Below, one piece after another: positions 22,207 through 33,113 of a stretch of DNA of 64,000 bases (position 1 is the stretch's first letter; each line of letters opens with the position of its first letter). The DNA lies in NCBI GenBank assembly GCA_963585895.1, contig OY757907.1, forward strand, positions 111,080,502 to 111,144,501. The letters are read 5' to 3'. The position numbers were made by a program, and so were the translations under genes. The notes beneath the pieces were generated by a model. The model did not search any database and was not told the DNA's origin. It saw nothing but the letters and a program-made list of their open reading frames with translations. The DNA comes from Sepioteuthis lessoniana (Eukaryota > Mollusca > Cephalopoda > Myopsida > Loliginidae).

Positions 22207-22797
22207 TAATAAAGGTTTGGTTTGGTAAATTTTATGGCATATCAACCTTTGTAGGTTATTTAACGCCAAATCCATTTTTATGTAAATAATCTGTTCTATT
22301 TAAAACAATTCAGTTTAGCATAAGTACAGTTTGTCAAAAACATTTATTTCAAACTATTCAAGAAGTTATATGTAACAATTCAGTTAAGTGTAAATACAAT
22401 TTTAATGTCGAAAAACAGTTCTATTTCAAATAATTCAGTTAGGCATAAGCACGCAGTTTAAATGTAAGTACGGTTTAATTGTCAAAAACATTTCTATTTC
22501 AAGCTATTCAGTTTACTCAAACAATTCAGTTTAGCATAAGAATGCTGTTAGTTCTATTTAACCCATAGATAGGGCCTTATCAGGTGCTACCACTCCGGGC
22601 CAGAGTGGACCTGGGAGCGATGGCAATAAAGGGGTACTCCGTATTCCCCAAAGCTCCAGCATTGCTGGAACCTCACCATCAGATTGTTTAGTGTCATATC
22701 CAGGACACTCGTTGGTGTGTGTGTGTGGGGGGGGTCTTACCCCTCAGCAGAGAAGCAGTCGGTGTATTCTACAGCCCCAGCCGACTGGGCAACATAT
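22207..22797 (-). mobile_element. Family G copy (short-unit subtype)
   Basis: The module TTTTATGGCATATCAACCTT / AATGCCAAATCC-like sequence is followed by subrepeats of the TCTATTTCAAAYAATTCAGTT type. Then come GGTGCTACCACTCCGGGCCA, the duplicated-looking CCCAAAGCTCCAGC, ATATCCAGGACACTCGTTGG and CAGTCGGTGTATTCTACAGC. Read in reverse it starts GTTGCCCAGTCGGCTGGGGC. Confidence 0.85.
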
Positions 22798-23029
22798 ATA
22801 ATCAAGGTTTATTATAATAGTAATACTTCAATTAAGGAAGGAGTGAAGCATTCTAATTAGAATTAGTTATCTGTCATATTGAAAGTTTGGCTGATGAGTC
22901 ATGTTCAGCATAAATGCAGCCCCTACAAGGCTATCTTCCACCATTTGCAAATTACTGTATTATCTCTGAGAATTTAAAGAGTATTTCTCGAATTAAAAAA
23001 AATGCCGTTTTTCTTGGGTTAATCCTTTT

Positions 23030-23553
23030 CATCATCATGTCGTGCCGCCAGCACGGATATCCCTGACCCTCTCTCGCCACTTCTCCCTATTATTCATCGC
23101 CTCTGGCAGGTCTTCAGGGTTACATCCTGTGTCCTCACATAGCTGCTGTATGTATGTTCGAACTGGTCGTCCTGCTTTTGCTTGGCCATATGTGGGGGTC
23201 CATAGGAGTACATCCCTTATGAGCTCGTACCTGCTTCTCCAGCAGTGTCCCGCGTGTCTGGTTCGTCTAACTTGTATAGTTTTCGTGATGGGAGGCAAGT
23301 GGTCGTATAGTTGGTGTCTTGTGGGGTGTTGTCGCCAGGACTTGTTCAATATTGCTCTCAACAGTCTTGTGTAATTGCCGTCTAGTTTCTTCTCCAGCCG
23401 TTTAGTTAGCGTCCATGTTGTGCATCCATATAGCAGTATCGATACAACCGCTGCCTGGAAGAAACTGCGTTTCATTTTATCGGTCAGGTCTGATTTCCAT
23501 ATGATCGAGAGCCTATCGATAGCTGTCCATGCTTTCGTTAGTCATGTGTCGAA
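23030..23553 (-). pseudogene. LINE family L, 3' fragment 3 (longest open copy)
   Basis: The reverse frame stays open from 23541 to the natural stop at 23035-23037, 168 codons. It begins LTKAWTAIDRLSIIWKSDL, continues MKRSFFQAAVVSILLYGC, CTTWTLTKRLEKKLDGNY, LRAILNKSWRQHPTRHQ, RHAGHCWRSRYELIRDVLL, GRPVRTYIQQLCEDTGC and WRERVRDIRAGGTT, then TGA and an ATGATGA tail. In intact LINEs this segment lies after the polymerase domain. There is no catalytic core, so it cannot work alone. The lack of internal stops suggests it is the youngest L fragment here. No clear target duplication was found. Confidence 0.9.
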
Positions 23554-23893
23554 CGACATATATATTGCACAAACGAGGAAAATGTTAGTAATTATATATA
23601 CACACAATGTAAAAAAAAATGAATTAAACAAATGAATTACTCCTGACATTTTCACTTACGTGGCCACCAGTCCATAAATAAATTTATTTTTCACTGGAAC
23701 TCATTCCGTTACTCAGAGTTTCAGGTATTGCCTTAATCTCGATCTGACCCAGGTGGTAATACTAAAGATATGAGTAAAAGAGCTCGTTATCTAGAAACAT
23801 ATTTTTTGGCTTTAGACTCAATCTACTTTATGGAATAGAGTAGTTTTTATACACTTTCGTTATTTTTCATAAATATCTTCACACATGCATGCA

Positions 23894-23936
<43 letters not shown>

Positions 23937-24076
23937 GACAATGGAAATAAATTCGATGGTATGTACATATAAAATGATAGGTCATTTGATTTTTTTTTTT
24001 TTTTCACATTTTATAAGATAGATACTATGGTTTCAGTTTTTTAAAAACTATCTTCATGGCTATATGGACGCTAAAA

Positions 24077-24138
<62 letters not shown>

Positions 24139-24461
24139 AATTGGATGGAAACTCAAACCTAGTTAAGTTAGCATTATAAATTTTTTTCGGCGGAGAATAT
24201 TACTATACTCTCCGTCTCATCAGATGACTTTTTACGAGCTTTTCTCGAAGTTGCAGAATAGCAAACATTGAGTTACAGTTCGTATTAAAAAAAAAAAAAT
24301 TCAAATTCACAGGCGAGAGCAGAGGGGGTCAAAATATTAAGTGTTAGAAGCATCAAGAAGCAGTAGAGGGGTTTCTCTGTTGGTCAACCCACCCTAATTT
24401 ACGCACTTGACGGTGGTCCCGTAGCTGGTGCGTAGATCGTAGAAATGATTCTTTCTCTCGC

Positions 24462-24522
<61 letters not shown>

Positions 24523-25585
24523 AGAAAGAACCATTTTGAAGCAATTGGAAGGATCAAATAGTTAGAAAGCTAACATTTTATGATTTTTGTTATCATATCT
24601 TACAGAATAAAATAATTTACAATACAATTTATAAAAATAACTCGAGCAAGGTACCTGCATCCATATTTACGCTGATCAGTTTTATTCTTAAAGGGTAACA
24701 ACAATTACAAACAAATTAGTGTACTTCGCCCATATTTATTCGCCATTATAATATAAATTCTATAAATAGAATATGACTTGAAATAAAATTTCGCATCAAC
24801 TAAAGGCCGATTTAAAGCGAGTCAAAATGAAAACTTTTATCCTTTTGGGATATTTTATTTGGATATGTCAATTCAAAATTAAACGACAATAATAAATGAA
24901 TATTGTATCTCATCTCATCAAAACAAATTAGAGTTTTCTAACTAAATGAATCACAAACTCATTTTGTAAAAAGATTTTTTTCTCATTTTTATGACTATGC
25001 AAACAACATTTGCTGAATATCTATTGTTTATTTGGAAAAAAAAAAAAAAAAAAAAAAAAAAAAGAAAAGAAAAAAGGAAGCTTATGGTTGAATTTAGAAC
25101 ATTTTACAATTCCAATTGCTGCAAATGTAAAGAAAAAATATTCAGTTCAAATAGTTTATTATTGTATGTTAGTTTAAATTTTCGCAACCATCAAATTTTC
25201 TTGGAATTGTTCATTCTATGTAGAAAAAAAAAAGATTTTGAAATATTTTCAGATTTTTAACATATTTACTGCAACATAATGCACATATGCAACAAATGAT
25301 TGCATGGAGAACAAAAATCTTGTACAAAGGATGCACGTTTTATTCTTCTTTTTAGTTTGATTTTCTTTACAACAAGAAAACATTAATAGTCTTCCACGGC
25401 AATTTCAATGGTAATACAAGCAAGAACAGATATCATTTAAGGGCTCAAATATCCAAGGTAACTGTGAACTTGTGAATTGATAATTCCTAACTAAATATCA
25501 ATAAATGGAGGGGGAAGGTATCAGATTTTATGAAATCTCCCTATTTACACGAGTAATGAACAACCACTAATTTTTTGACACGAAA
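23554..25585. other. Unassigned sequence with microsatellites
   Basis: Simple repeats: (GCAT)n(AT)n at 23887-23931, (AT)n(GT)n at 24078-24139, (AT)n(GT)n at 24458-24522, and a run of about 28 A at 25036-25063. Otherwise AT-rich unique sequence. No gene recognised. Confidence 0.6.
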
Positions 25586-25589
25586 GTTT

Positions 25590-25999
25590 CAGTTTTGTTT
25601 AACGTTATATCAACCTCTGTGGAGCATTTAATGCCAAGAAAGGATAATCTGATTTTGTCTTCTGCAGGGGTTTTAGAGTTTAAGGTATAGGTTACGTTGG
25701 TCGAATGAGTAGAGTATGCGCCAATAGTCCGAGAGACCGGGGATCAATCCTAGGTCGAGTCATACCAAAGACTTTAAAAATGGTACTTGATGCCGCCTTG
25801 CTTAATACTCAGCATTATAAGGTAAGGATCAAGGGTAAAGTGGAGCAATCCAGGGAAAGGAGTAACACCTTCCCCTACACTTCAATGTAGTAGCTATCGA
25901 AAACGGTGCCTGCAGGTCACCCTCGACTAAGGTTGCCAACTTTATTTAAGTTTTAGTTGATTATATTTGGCCAGATATAGGTGAAAAGGTTGATTTGGT
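25590..25999 (-). repeat. Family H copy, split by SINE-C
   Basis: Left part: GTTTAACGTTATATCAACCT, ATTTAATGCCAAGAAAGG, TTTTGTCTTCTGCAGGGGTT. Right part after the insertion: TTATATTTGGCCAGATATAG. Alignment to the uninterrupted copy at 19476-19622 puts the insertion just after TAGAGTTTAAGGTATAGGTT. Confidence 0.65.
25686..25945 (+). mobile_element. SINE-C nested in family H
   Basis: TTGGTCGAATGAGTAGAGTA (head), GGGGATCAATCCTAGGTCG (B-box-like), CTTAATACTCAGCATTATAA, AAAGTGGAGCAATCCAGGGA and GACTAAGGTTGCCAACTTTA at the 3' end. It interrupts H, so it is younger than that H copy. Confidence 0.85.
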
Positions 26000-26049
26000 C
26001 AGATTTTAATGAAAAGATGGTATTTTTTGAATAACTCAAAATGTTTTCT

Positions 26050-26225
26050 AGTTTGGTTGGTTGGTTTGGCTTCTTGGCACATTAACCCCGGCAAACCACT
26101 CAATGCCAAACTTCGTTTATACACATATTAAACTTTAGATTTCCAAACGAGTCAGAGCCTACCTCCCTGCACAATCAAATAGCTCCAAATACCACTACAT
26201 AGCACCAATTAGACACAAGATGTTT
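26050..26225 (-). repeat. Family G fragment
   Basis: GGTTTGGCTTCTTGGCACAT, CAAACCACTCAATGCCAAAC, TTTATACACATATTAAACTT and TTTCCAAACGAGTCAGAGCC align with the copy at 20106. Only the module end is present. Confidence 0.55.
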
Positions 26226-26939
26226 TATACTATATTGCAATATGTAACGAACGACCGCCAAACTTTTGACTTGTCAACTAAAATACTTCAACATTCAATA
26301 ACAAAGACATTCAAACATTTTGTAAAAAAAAAAAAAAAAAAAAAATGTAAACCTTTATTGAAAAAAAATATTAAAAAAAACTAACAAACTTTGGATCGAA
26401 GTTATGGTAAGGTTAGTACTAGAAACAAAGTATGCCACAACGTTTCCTGAACATATCTCATGTAATGAACACTCTTGTTTTTGAGGTAAACAATTGATCT
26501 TAAAAAGTCTATTTACGAAATATAGATTTTACCTAACTGTTTCTAACATATTAGATTTTTTCGAGGAAATTTCTAATTTTGTTTGGCGGAAAATCAATTC
26601 TATACAAAAATCTTCGATTAAATAATCCTGATCACTCATGAGCATAGTTAACGAAGATTATTTTTAACAGCTATTTATTCAGTTATGACGGATGAAAATA
26701 ATGATTATAAGTCATTTTGAGCATGTTGATGATTAGGGGAAACAATGAGGGGAAAAACAATGATATTAGAAAAAATTATTAATTAGAGAAATATTAACTA
26801 TGACAATGAAAATTGTAATTGTTGTGATATTTGGGAAAATTTATTTTCGTAGTTTTTACCAAATTGATACTTGATTGGCAAAAAATATCCCTTCATTTAC
26901 ATTGTTTCATCATTCAAATACAGTACGGCAATATGTGAA
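26226..26939. other. Unassigned AT-rich sequence
   Basis: A run of A lies at 26324-26345. No gene or known repeat. Confidence 0.4.
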
Positions 26940-27375
26940 AGGTTTGGTTTGGTTTGGTTTGGTTTAGTTTTATGGCATATCAACCATTGTAGGTCATTTA
27001 ATCCCAAATATATATGACTTCTGAACACATTCTGAAGATTACATTTTTAAACAAACCTGAGTTCATTTTTTGCGCTGTTAAATGGTTTTACTTATTTTTA
27101 TCAAATATGAAGACAGTTAAATGTTTCCAAGTATAGCCATGTATTTGTAACAATTCAATTAAACATCTGCCATTTGTTTACACAGTTAAATGATCGACCA
27201 GTTCTATTTCAAACAATTCAATTTAGCCTTAGTAAACAGTTTAAATGTCTAACAGTTCTATTTGACCCATAGATAGGACCCTATCAGGTGCTACCATTCC
27301 GGGCCAGAATGGACCTGGAAGCGAATGCAATGAAGGGGTCCTCAGCATTTCCCAAAGCTCCAGCCAATTGGGACA
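26940..27375 (-). mobile_element. Family G copy with (GGTTT)n outer tail
   Basis: Begins with GGTTTGGTTTGGTTTGGTTT, the complement of an (AAACC)n tail, then TTTATGGCATATCAACCATT and GTAGGTCATTTAATCCCAAA. Subrepeats follow, then GATAGGACCCTATCAGGTGC, GGGCCAGAATGGACCTGG and CCCAAAGCTCCAGCC. The outer tRNA-like head is deleted. Confidence 0.8.
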
Positions 27376-27847
27376 ATGTAAAAAAGTGGGGAAACTACAA
27401 ATTTATTTCTATTTTAAAGTTTTCTATTTGAAAGCAATTTCCATGGTGTTTTCTAGAGAGAGCATTTATAATCCAAAGAAAAAAAAACAATGAATAAAGA
27501 AAAAACAGGGCACTATCAAAATAACTTGAGCAAAATAAGAATTAAAAAAATTGAAACATTTTAACAAGTCTGGGAAACCACTTCAAATCTTAATGGATCG
27601 AGAAATTTTTGTTTTATTCTATTTATACATAACTTCTCACCGATTTAATTACGAGACTTGACAGTATAAGAAGTTTTAATTCAAACTTTGTTCGAGAGGT
27701 TTCATAACAATTGACCAAGGAATTTGAAAATGAGGCTTGCAAACTAAAAGCCTTCGGTTATGTTACGTTCCAAAGGTAAAGGAATCGCATTTATTATACT
27801 TATTTTCATTTTGTGTGCATTTTTTAAAATCAAATACTAATGGCTTT
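27376..27847. other. Unassigned sequence
   Basis: Nothing recognised. Confidence 0.35.
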
Positions 27848-28135
27848 TCAACAGATCTGTTTGATTCATAGATAAGACCCTGACAGGAACAACCACTCCG
27901 GGTCAGAGTGAACCTGGAAGTAAAGGCAAAGATGAGATATTCAACACTCAGTTTTTTTACCTTCAGACGCCAATTAGTATTATATTCAGGAAACTACATT
28001 TTTGGGTGGAGTTTTACGCCTCGGTTTGATTATAGTTTTGGCCGACCGTCAGAGCTTAGAATAAATTGACTGTATCCCCACAGTCAACATATTCTAAGCT
28101 CCAATGGCAGGCCAAAACAACAATCAGACCTCTCT
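27848..28135 (-). mobile_element. Family G head half plus inverted head copy
   Basis: AGATAAGACCCTGACAGGAA, CACTCCGGGTCAGAGTGAAC and GTGGAGTTTTACGCC mark the G head half. Around it, arms of about 48 bp at about 28027-28075 and 28082-28127 are inverted copies of each other (GAGCTTAGAATAAATTGACT against its complement) around an ATCCCC loop, so the head end is duplicated in palindromic form. Confidence 0.7.
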
Positions 28136-28835
28136 TTAATTAAACCTAGTTAATCATTGTATTAGGATGAATTAAAAGCATTCAAATATTTGCTGGCTTG
28201 AAAAACTGATAACATAATTTCAACAATGTTCACTGTATTCGATTAAAATACATTGTTATAAGCAACCTAATGGCTGAAATCAAGTTGGCTAGTTTTAAAT
28301 GATTAACAAAAACTTCAGTGAGTTTACTTCTTTTTAGCTTATGATTAGAGAATGAATACTTTGCTATTTGAAAACTTCAAGAGGTGAAATTTTAATTGAA
28401 GGTTTTCAAAAGAGTAAATAGAAGCCTTTGCTTCAATAAAGCTTAGCTATAAATTTATCAATCATGAGGAAATTATCCTTCTTGTTACTAAGTCTTCTCA
28501 TCTTTATTGCTCTTGTTACAGTGTTTTATGTGTACATTCACCTCACTTGCTTAAGTCAGTGTTGGATTATCTATTAGCCTAAAAAGACTTGAGCTTCGTC
28601 ATCTGGAAAGAATAAGATGGTTTGATTGAGTGTACACCTCTGAAAATTCTTGAGTGATAGTTCTATTTCATTTCTGGAATTATACAAGTACTATTTTGTT
28701 TTTTTAAATCAGACTTAAAAGAAACAGTTCAATGAAGAGTGGGGCAGAGAGCAAGGATAGGTGCATCCAATCTAAAGCTCAGCCGTTTATATATTTGTAG
28801 CTTTCCACCAAGCAAAAATTGACATATGGTCGTCG
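28136..28835. other. Unassigned sequence
   Basis: No repeat family or gene recognised. Confidence 0.35.
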
Positions 28836-29115
28836 TTTTTTTTTTTTTTTTTTTTGGATGTGGAGTGTCACGTAAGAAGCGAGCCTATAGTGAAGCGGTT
28901 TTAAAAATTTCTTAGATTTTGTCGGCATTCCTCTTGACGGGCGCCTCAGGCTCCGGGCCATAAAGTCAGCCCTTACCCCCTCTAGACGAGGTGGCAGATG
29001 CTGCCTGGAGATAGGAAGGCAGCTGTTATTATTTCTCACCCATCAGGCGCGAACGCCAGGTAAGTAAAGATAAGCCTTGTGTCCCAGTTGGGGGTGGGGT
29101 TGTCAGTCACTTGCT
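28836..29115 (-). mobile_element. Poly(A)-tailed GC-rich retrocopy, source unknown
   Basis: A run of about 20 T at 28836-28855 is the poly(A) tail of a reverse-strand transcript copy. Upstream in the transcript lies a GC-rich segment with GGCGTTCGCGCCTGATGGG, CTATCTCCAGGCAGCATCTG and GGCCCGGAGCCTGAGGCGCC, then CACTATAGGCTCGCTTCTTA. It resembles the 3' end of a retroposed RNA, possibly a LINE 3' UTR. The reverse-strand open frame 28779-29039 runs through the poly(A) tract into Lys and is not a gene. Confidence 0.5.
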
Positions 29116-30980
29116 GAAGTCAAGATTCTCTAAGAATGTCATATCTGCAAGGCACAGATCTTAGCATTTCGCGCTTTTAAATGAAGTTTATGACTTGATG
29201 TTGCAATATTTATGAGATTAATAAATAACAACTTCACTAGCGAAAATTTATATATAAACTAATTAATACGTGTGCTTTATATAAATGCTGTCAAACTGAA
29301 TTTCCTTTAGTTTTTTTTTTACTGCTGTAAATAGTATTTTTAAAAAATTAAATTAGTATTCTAATTAATCTAACCTGACACTGTTTTTTTTCATTTTTAC
29401 AGGAAAAGTGATATTCCCTTCCATTTCTGACAATATTTCCAGTACTTGTTTTTATTTTAATTTCTATTATCCTCAATTTTTGAAGAGAGAGAGAGAGAGA
29501 TAAAAACCTTACTAAAAAAAAAAAAAGAAAGACATCCTTTAAGAGGGAGATATAGGTATATACTTTGTGAGAATTAAGTTTTTCTCAGACTGTCAAATTT
29601 CATTCTACACTTTATTAAACACTATATATATGAACAGTGACATATATAAACAAGATGAGATGAGTGAAATAGTTGCGAGATGAAAAACACGAATAGACAA
29701 TAAAAGATTTATGGTCAGCTATCTGAAATTCCAAGTTCTTGCATGATAAGCTATGAAGATTCTACTTTCATTTACGACAACTTTTTTTTTTTATGATAAA
29801 CTGAATTTTTCGCTTTTAACGTAAATAAATTAGTAAATGATTAAAAATAAACATTCACATTGGAACAGTTGGTTGCGGCACAAGTAAAAAACCTTGCAAC
29901 CCTTTGAAAAAAACAAAACAAAAACAGAACTAACCAACGGAAACTTTTAAACAATAAAAAGTCTGCTTCGGGTATATGAAAATAAATGTCTACTTGTTTC
30001 ATGGTTTCTGAAAATTTAAGAAATCTGGGGCTTAGATTTTGTGGGCAAGCAAAATAAATAAATGAATAAAAATAAAATCAGGGAAAGGGAAACAAAAAAA
30101 TAAAAAATAAAATAAAATAAAAAAAAATGAACTTTCGCCCAACGCTTTACCAATGAATCCCAGAAAATGAACAGTCAATACACGCAACTAAATGTGATCA
30201 ATATCCTGTTTGTCATCAAGAGAAACTGACCGCTTAATATACATTTAAAGGAGCAGACAAGTGGGTTGTTAGTAGGTGGAGAATGATAATCACATGTTAA
30301 CAAGCGACTCACTAAATTGCAGGGTCTGGATGGATAAAGATCACCGGGGAACTGTGATATTTCCCTCCGCTCTTTTAAAACCCCCCACCTCTTAACTCTA
30401 AAATTGCTTTCCTATTCCCCTTCCTCACCCTACTGATAATTATTTACTCGGTTGGGTAGTGATCTCACCCAAAATAAACTCACCCTACCACCGACAATGA
30501 ACTATGTGACTTGAACATATTTTGGTGAGTCCAGCAGAGGTGCAGGAACTAAACTGTTCAAAGTTGTCGATATAAAAAAAACGTATACCAATTTCTGTTT
30601 TCACGATTACATACAATCATTGTATGTAATACATTTCAAAACAAAGTGTACTACCTGGTCTTATATAACAGCTATCATCATCACAATATGGATTTTAAAA
30701 TATGTCAAAATAGAATAAATTACCAATATTTACCTCCATGTTTTCAAAAAACTAATTATGTTAAATTCCTTGAGGACCCGAACTCATTGGGCTTCCGTTA
30801 TAACGTTAATGTTTCTATTTAGGCATTCCATAGTTCTCACTGTTATATCGAGAATTTAGATGATTGACAACAAAAGGAATACTATCAACGCGAATGTACC
30901 TGCCACACAAAATCATTCATTTATAAAGTGGACGATAAGGTATTCGAAATTATTTAATAAATATCAAAACCTTCTATTCA
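29116..30980. other. Unassigned AT-rich sequence
   Basis: Minor GA run at 29485-29502. No gene, no recognised repeat. Confidence 0.4.
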
Positions 30981-30981
30981 T

Positions 30982-31246
30982 TCAAGTGACAACAGGGGTG
31001 TCCTCGTGGTGTAATGGTTAAAGCGATGGACTGCGAAATCGTAGTACGCGAGTTCGTACTCCAGTCACGCTATTACGTTCACTTTCTGGCAAATACTCTT
31101 GGGAAAGGTATGAACCCCCTTATCCTCCCAGCTATGGGTTAAATAGTACCACTACTGTTCTTCTACGAGAATGGCCTTGGCATTAAATAACCTAAAAAGA
31201 GTTGATATGCCATTAAACAAAGAAACCAAACCAAATCAAGTGACAA
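30982..31246 (+). mobile_element. SINE-A, full length, with perfect 11 bp target duplication
   Basis: Best SINE-A copy. Element 30993-31235 lies between identical TCAAGTGACAA at 30982-30992 and 31236-31246. Head: GTCCTCGTGGTGTAATGGTT (A-box region, tRNA-Asp/Glu-like style) and GAGTTCGTACTCC (B-box-like). Body: ACTCTTGGGAAAGGTATGAA, CAGCTATGGGTTAAATAGTA. Tail: GGCATTAAATAACC, TTGATATGCCATTAAACAAA, GAAACCAAACCAAA. The tail is the shared module plus (AAACC)n. Confidence 0.97.
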
Positions 31247-31928
31247 GTGTAGTCGTATAACGAATTCAGGTAGCAAGAGAAAAAAGTCAAATAATAAATG
31301 AAGGGTCTCGTTTTTAGCACTGACTGCATTTGAATAATGTTTTGGCTTTTCTTATCGTTGCCTACTGACTTTACCGCTACTTTATCTCCTCTTTTCTGGA
31401 TTAAAATAAATATTTTTGTTCTAAGGAAGAGAATCTATCAACGACCAAATTTAAACATTTTTTTTTAAATAAAAGTTTGTACATAGGGAATAAATGTAAT
31501 CACCATAGTCTGATTTTAAGGCAACAGTGGTAGATTGCAAAGTGCTATGGCATTTAAGTTTAACAGTAAAATCAAAAACGTTAATCATGTCAAATGATGT
31601 TTGCTGCAGTTGTATATGTCTTCTCAACAACGCAAAGAAAATAATTGGTTGTTTAACAAAACAGGATTTGTAAGATTTCTTCAAATCATTATCCATTTCT
31701 TTATGGCTTTCGCTGTAAAACTATTCATTGATGATCTCGTTTTTCTTCTCTTTAAACGATGTGAAATTGGAAATTCTATCAATATAATGTTTAATTAACA
31801 AAGAAAAAAATAATCAGCGAGATTTTCAGTCGTCATCGATTATAACATCAATATTGACTTGCGGTCAAATCACGCCGAAATCACCAGCTCCAACATGATC
31901 AGTCCAGTGCAGCTGCAATAAGGCTGCT
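31247..31928. other. Unassigned sequence
   Basis: Short overlapping open frames on both strands near 31450-31800 show no recognisable family. Confidence 0.35.
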
Positions 31929-32610
31929 CAGTTCCAAGGTGGTTGGTTGGTTGTGTTTTATGGCATATCAACCCTTGTTGGTTATTTAATGCCAAATCTT
32001 GTTCATATATAGGTATAATTTGCAAACGAATAGTTTGTAATTTTTATCATTTATAATATTCTAACAATCGTCTTCATCTCCATTATCAACGTTTCGGCCG
32101 ATTCATCCTTCAGGTGTGTCTTGTCATATTCGAGAGTCAACTCAGAACTTCGAAACTCCACGTGAGTCGATTGTTCTAATTCGGTTAACCAAAACCGGAT
32201 AATTCCTTGTTATTTTCAACTGTAGTCAGGATTGAACCTGCTAACTTGAGATGATTTTACTTTGACGATCATAAACCAAACGCCAGTATCCTTTATGCGA
32301 CGTTTCCTGCTGGATCAATGAATCGAAGCGCTGTGAATATAATCAAAGATAAAGACAATAATCCAAATACTCTAAATAACCAAAATTATCTATCATCATC
32401 TAAAAAAAATTGACGAAATGTTCGTAGGTAACATTTTTAACTGAGCTAGAGCTCACTTGTTTATATATAGTCAAATGGTTTCAAGTATTGTCATCAAACA
32501 CTAATAACTCTTAATATTAACTATTTGTTTACAGATAGTTGATTGGTTTCAAGTATTGCTAAGTAACAAAGAATTCAATTTAATATCAGTCATTTGTTAA
32601 GGTTTTGGTC
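31929..32610 (-). mobile_element. Family G copy, interrupted by SINE-J
   Basis: Left part: TTTTATGGCATATCAACCCT, GGTTATTTAATGCCAAATCT. Right part from about 32405: GTAGGTAACATTTTTAACTG and two subrepeats (TGGTTTCAAGTATTG). The intervening 32062-32305 carries a separate tRNA-like element. The tRNA-like end of this G copy is absent, because another G copy starts at 32611. Confidence 0.65.
32062..32305 (-). mobile_element. SINE-J, tRNA-like head with CGAAACGTTG tail motif
   Basis: On the reverse strand a head with AGCAGGTTCAATCCTGACTA (T-arm-like, perfect B-box GGTTCAATCC) is followed by a body, then CACCTGAAGGATGAATCGGC and CGAAACGTTG. The tail motif also lies in the inverted repeat at 39195-39420. 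It interrupts family G. Element edges are approximate. Confidence 0.5.
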
Positions 32611-32769
32611 CTTTAGTTTAATGACATATCTATCCTTGATGGTTATTTAATGCCAAATCCAGTTTGAAATCGAATATATGTAGATATATAAAGTGGATAG
32701 TTTGTAGGTAATTTCATTTTTAAGTCATTTAACGCTTAATTGATTGCACACAGTTAAATGATGTACATT

Positions 32770-33113
32770 TTCTTTTTTACGTAGAGGAATAATATTGTGA
32801 ATTGAATTACCACGACCAGAAAACCCCAGCTATGGGTTAAATAGTACCACAACTGTTCTTCTCGGAGAATGGCTTTGGCATTAAATAACCTACAAAGGTT
32901 GATATGCCATTAAACAAAGAAACCAAATCAAACCAAACCAAACCAAATCAAACGACCAGAAAATGTTGCAACACTTGCGCGCGACATACGGAAACACTGG
33001 ACAGCTGTTTTGACCTTATTAGGTCTTATCAGCAGTATATACCCTCACTGGATATCGAACCAGTGACCACAGAATGCAGAGCCGAAACTCTACCACTGAG
33101 CCACTAGTGACGC
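32770..33113 (-). mobile_element. SINE-I, single copy, nested in G and hosting SINE-A
   Basis: Reverse-strand head: GTGGCTCAGTGGTAGAGTTT (A-box-like) and CACTGGTTCGATATCCAGTG (B-box in a perfect T-arm palindrome) at tRNA spacing. The body CAGTGTTTCCGTATG, TGTTGCAACATTTTCTGGTC continues after the SINE-A insertion as GTGGTAATTCAATTCAC and ATTATTCCTCTACGTAAAAA. Without the insertion it is about 210 bp. Confidence 0.7.
32812..32963 (+). mobile_element. SINE-A, 5'-truncated, with perfect 12 bp target duplication
   Basis: Element 32824-32951 between identical ACGACCAGAAAA at 32812-32823 and 32952-32963. It starts in mid-body (CCAGCTATGGGTTAAATAGT), then AATGGCTTTGGCATTAAATA, GATATGCCATTAAACAAAGA and the tail CCAAACCAAACCAAATC. 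Truncation plus duplication show LINE-type reverse transcription. It lies within SINE-I. Confidence 0.97.

Noticed and set aside
23042..23374. 110-codon plus-strand frame
   Set aside because: It is the antisense shadow of the LINE L fragment on the minus strand. The same applies to frames at 49568-49768 (plus) and 55837-56169 (minus).
29045..29063. U1 snRNA or a 5' splice site, because of CAGGTAAGT on the plus strand and ACTTACCTGG on the minus strand
   Set aside because: No U1 stem-loops or Sm site follow, and no coding exon precedes the CAGGTAAGT.
30993..31090. A tRNA gene, because of a tRNA-like A box and B box
   Set aside because: The acceptor stem does not pair and the sequence continues into a repeated SINE body. 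The same holds for the heads of SINE-B, C, D, F, I and J.
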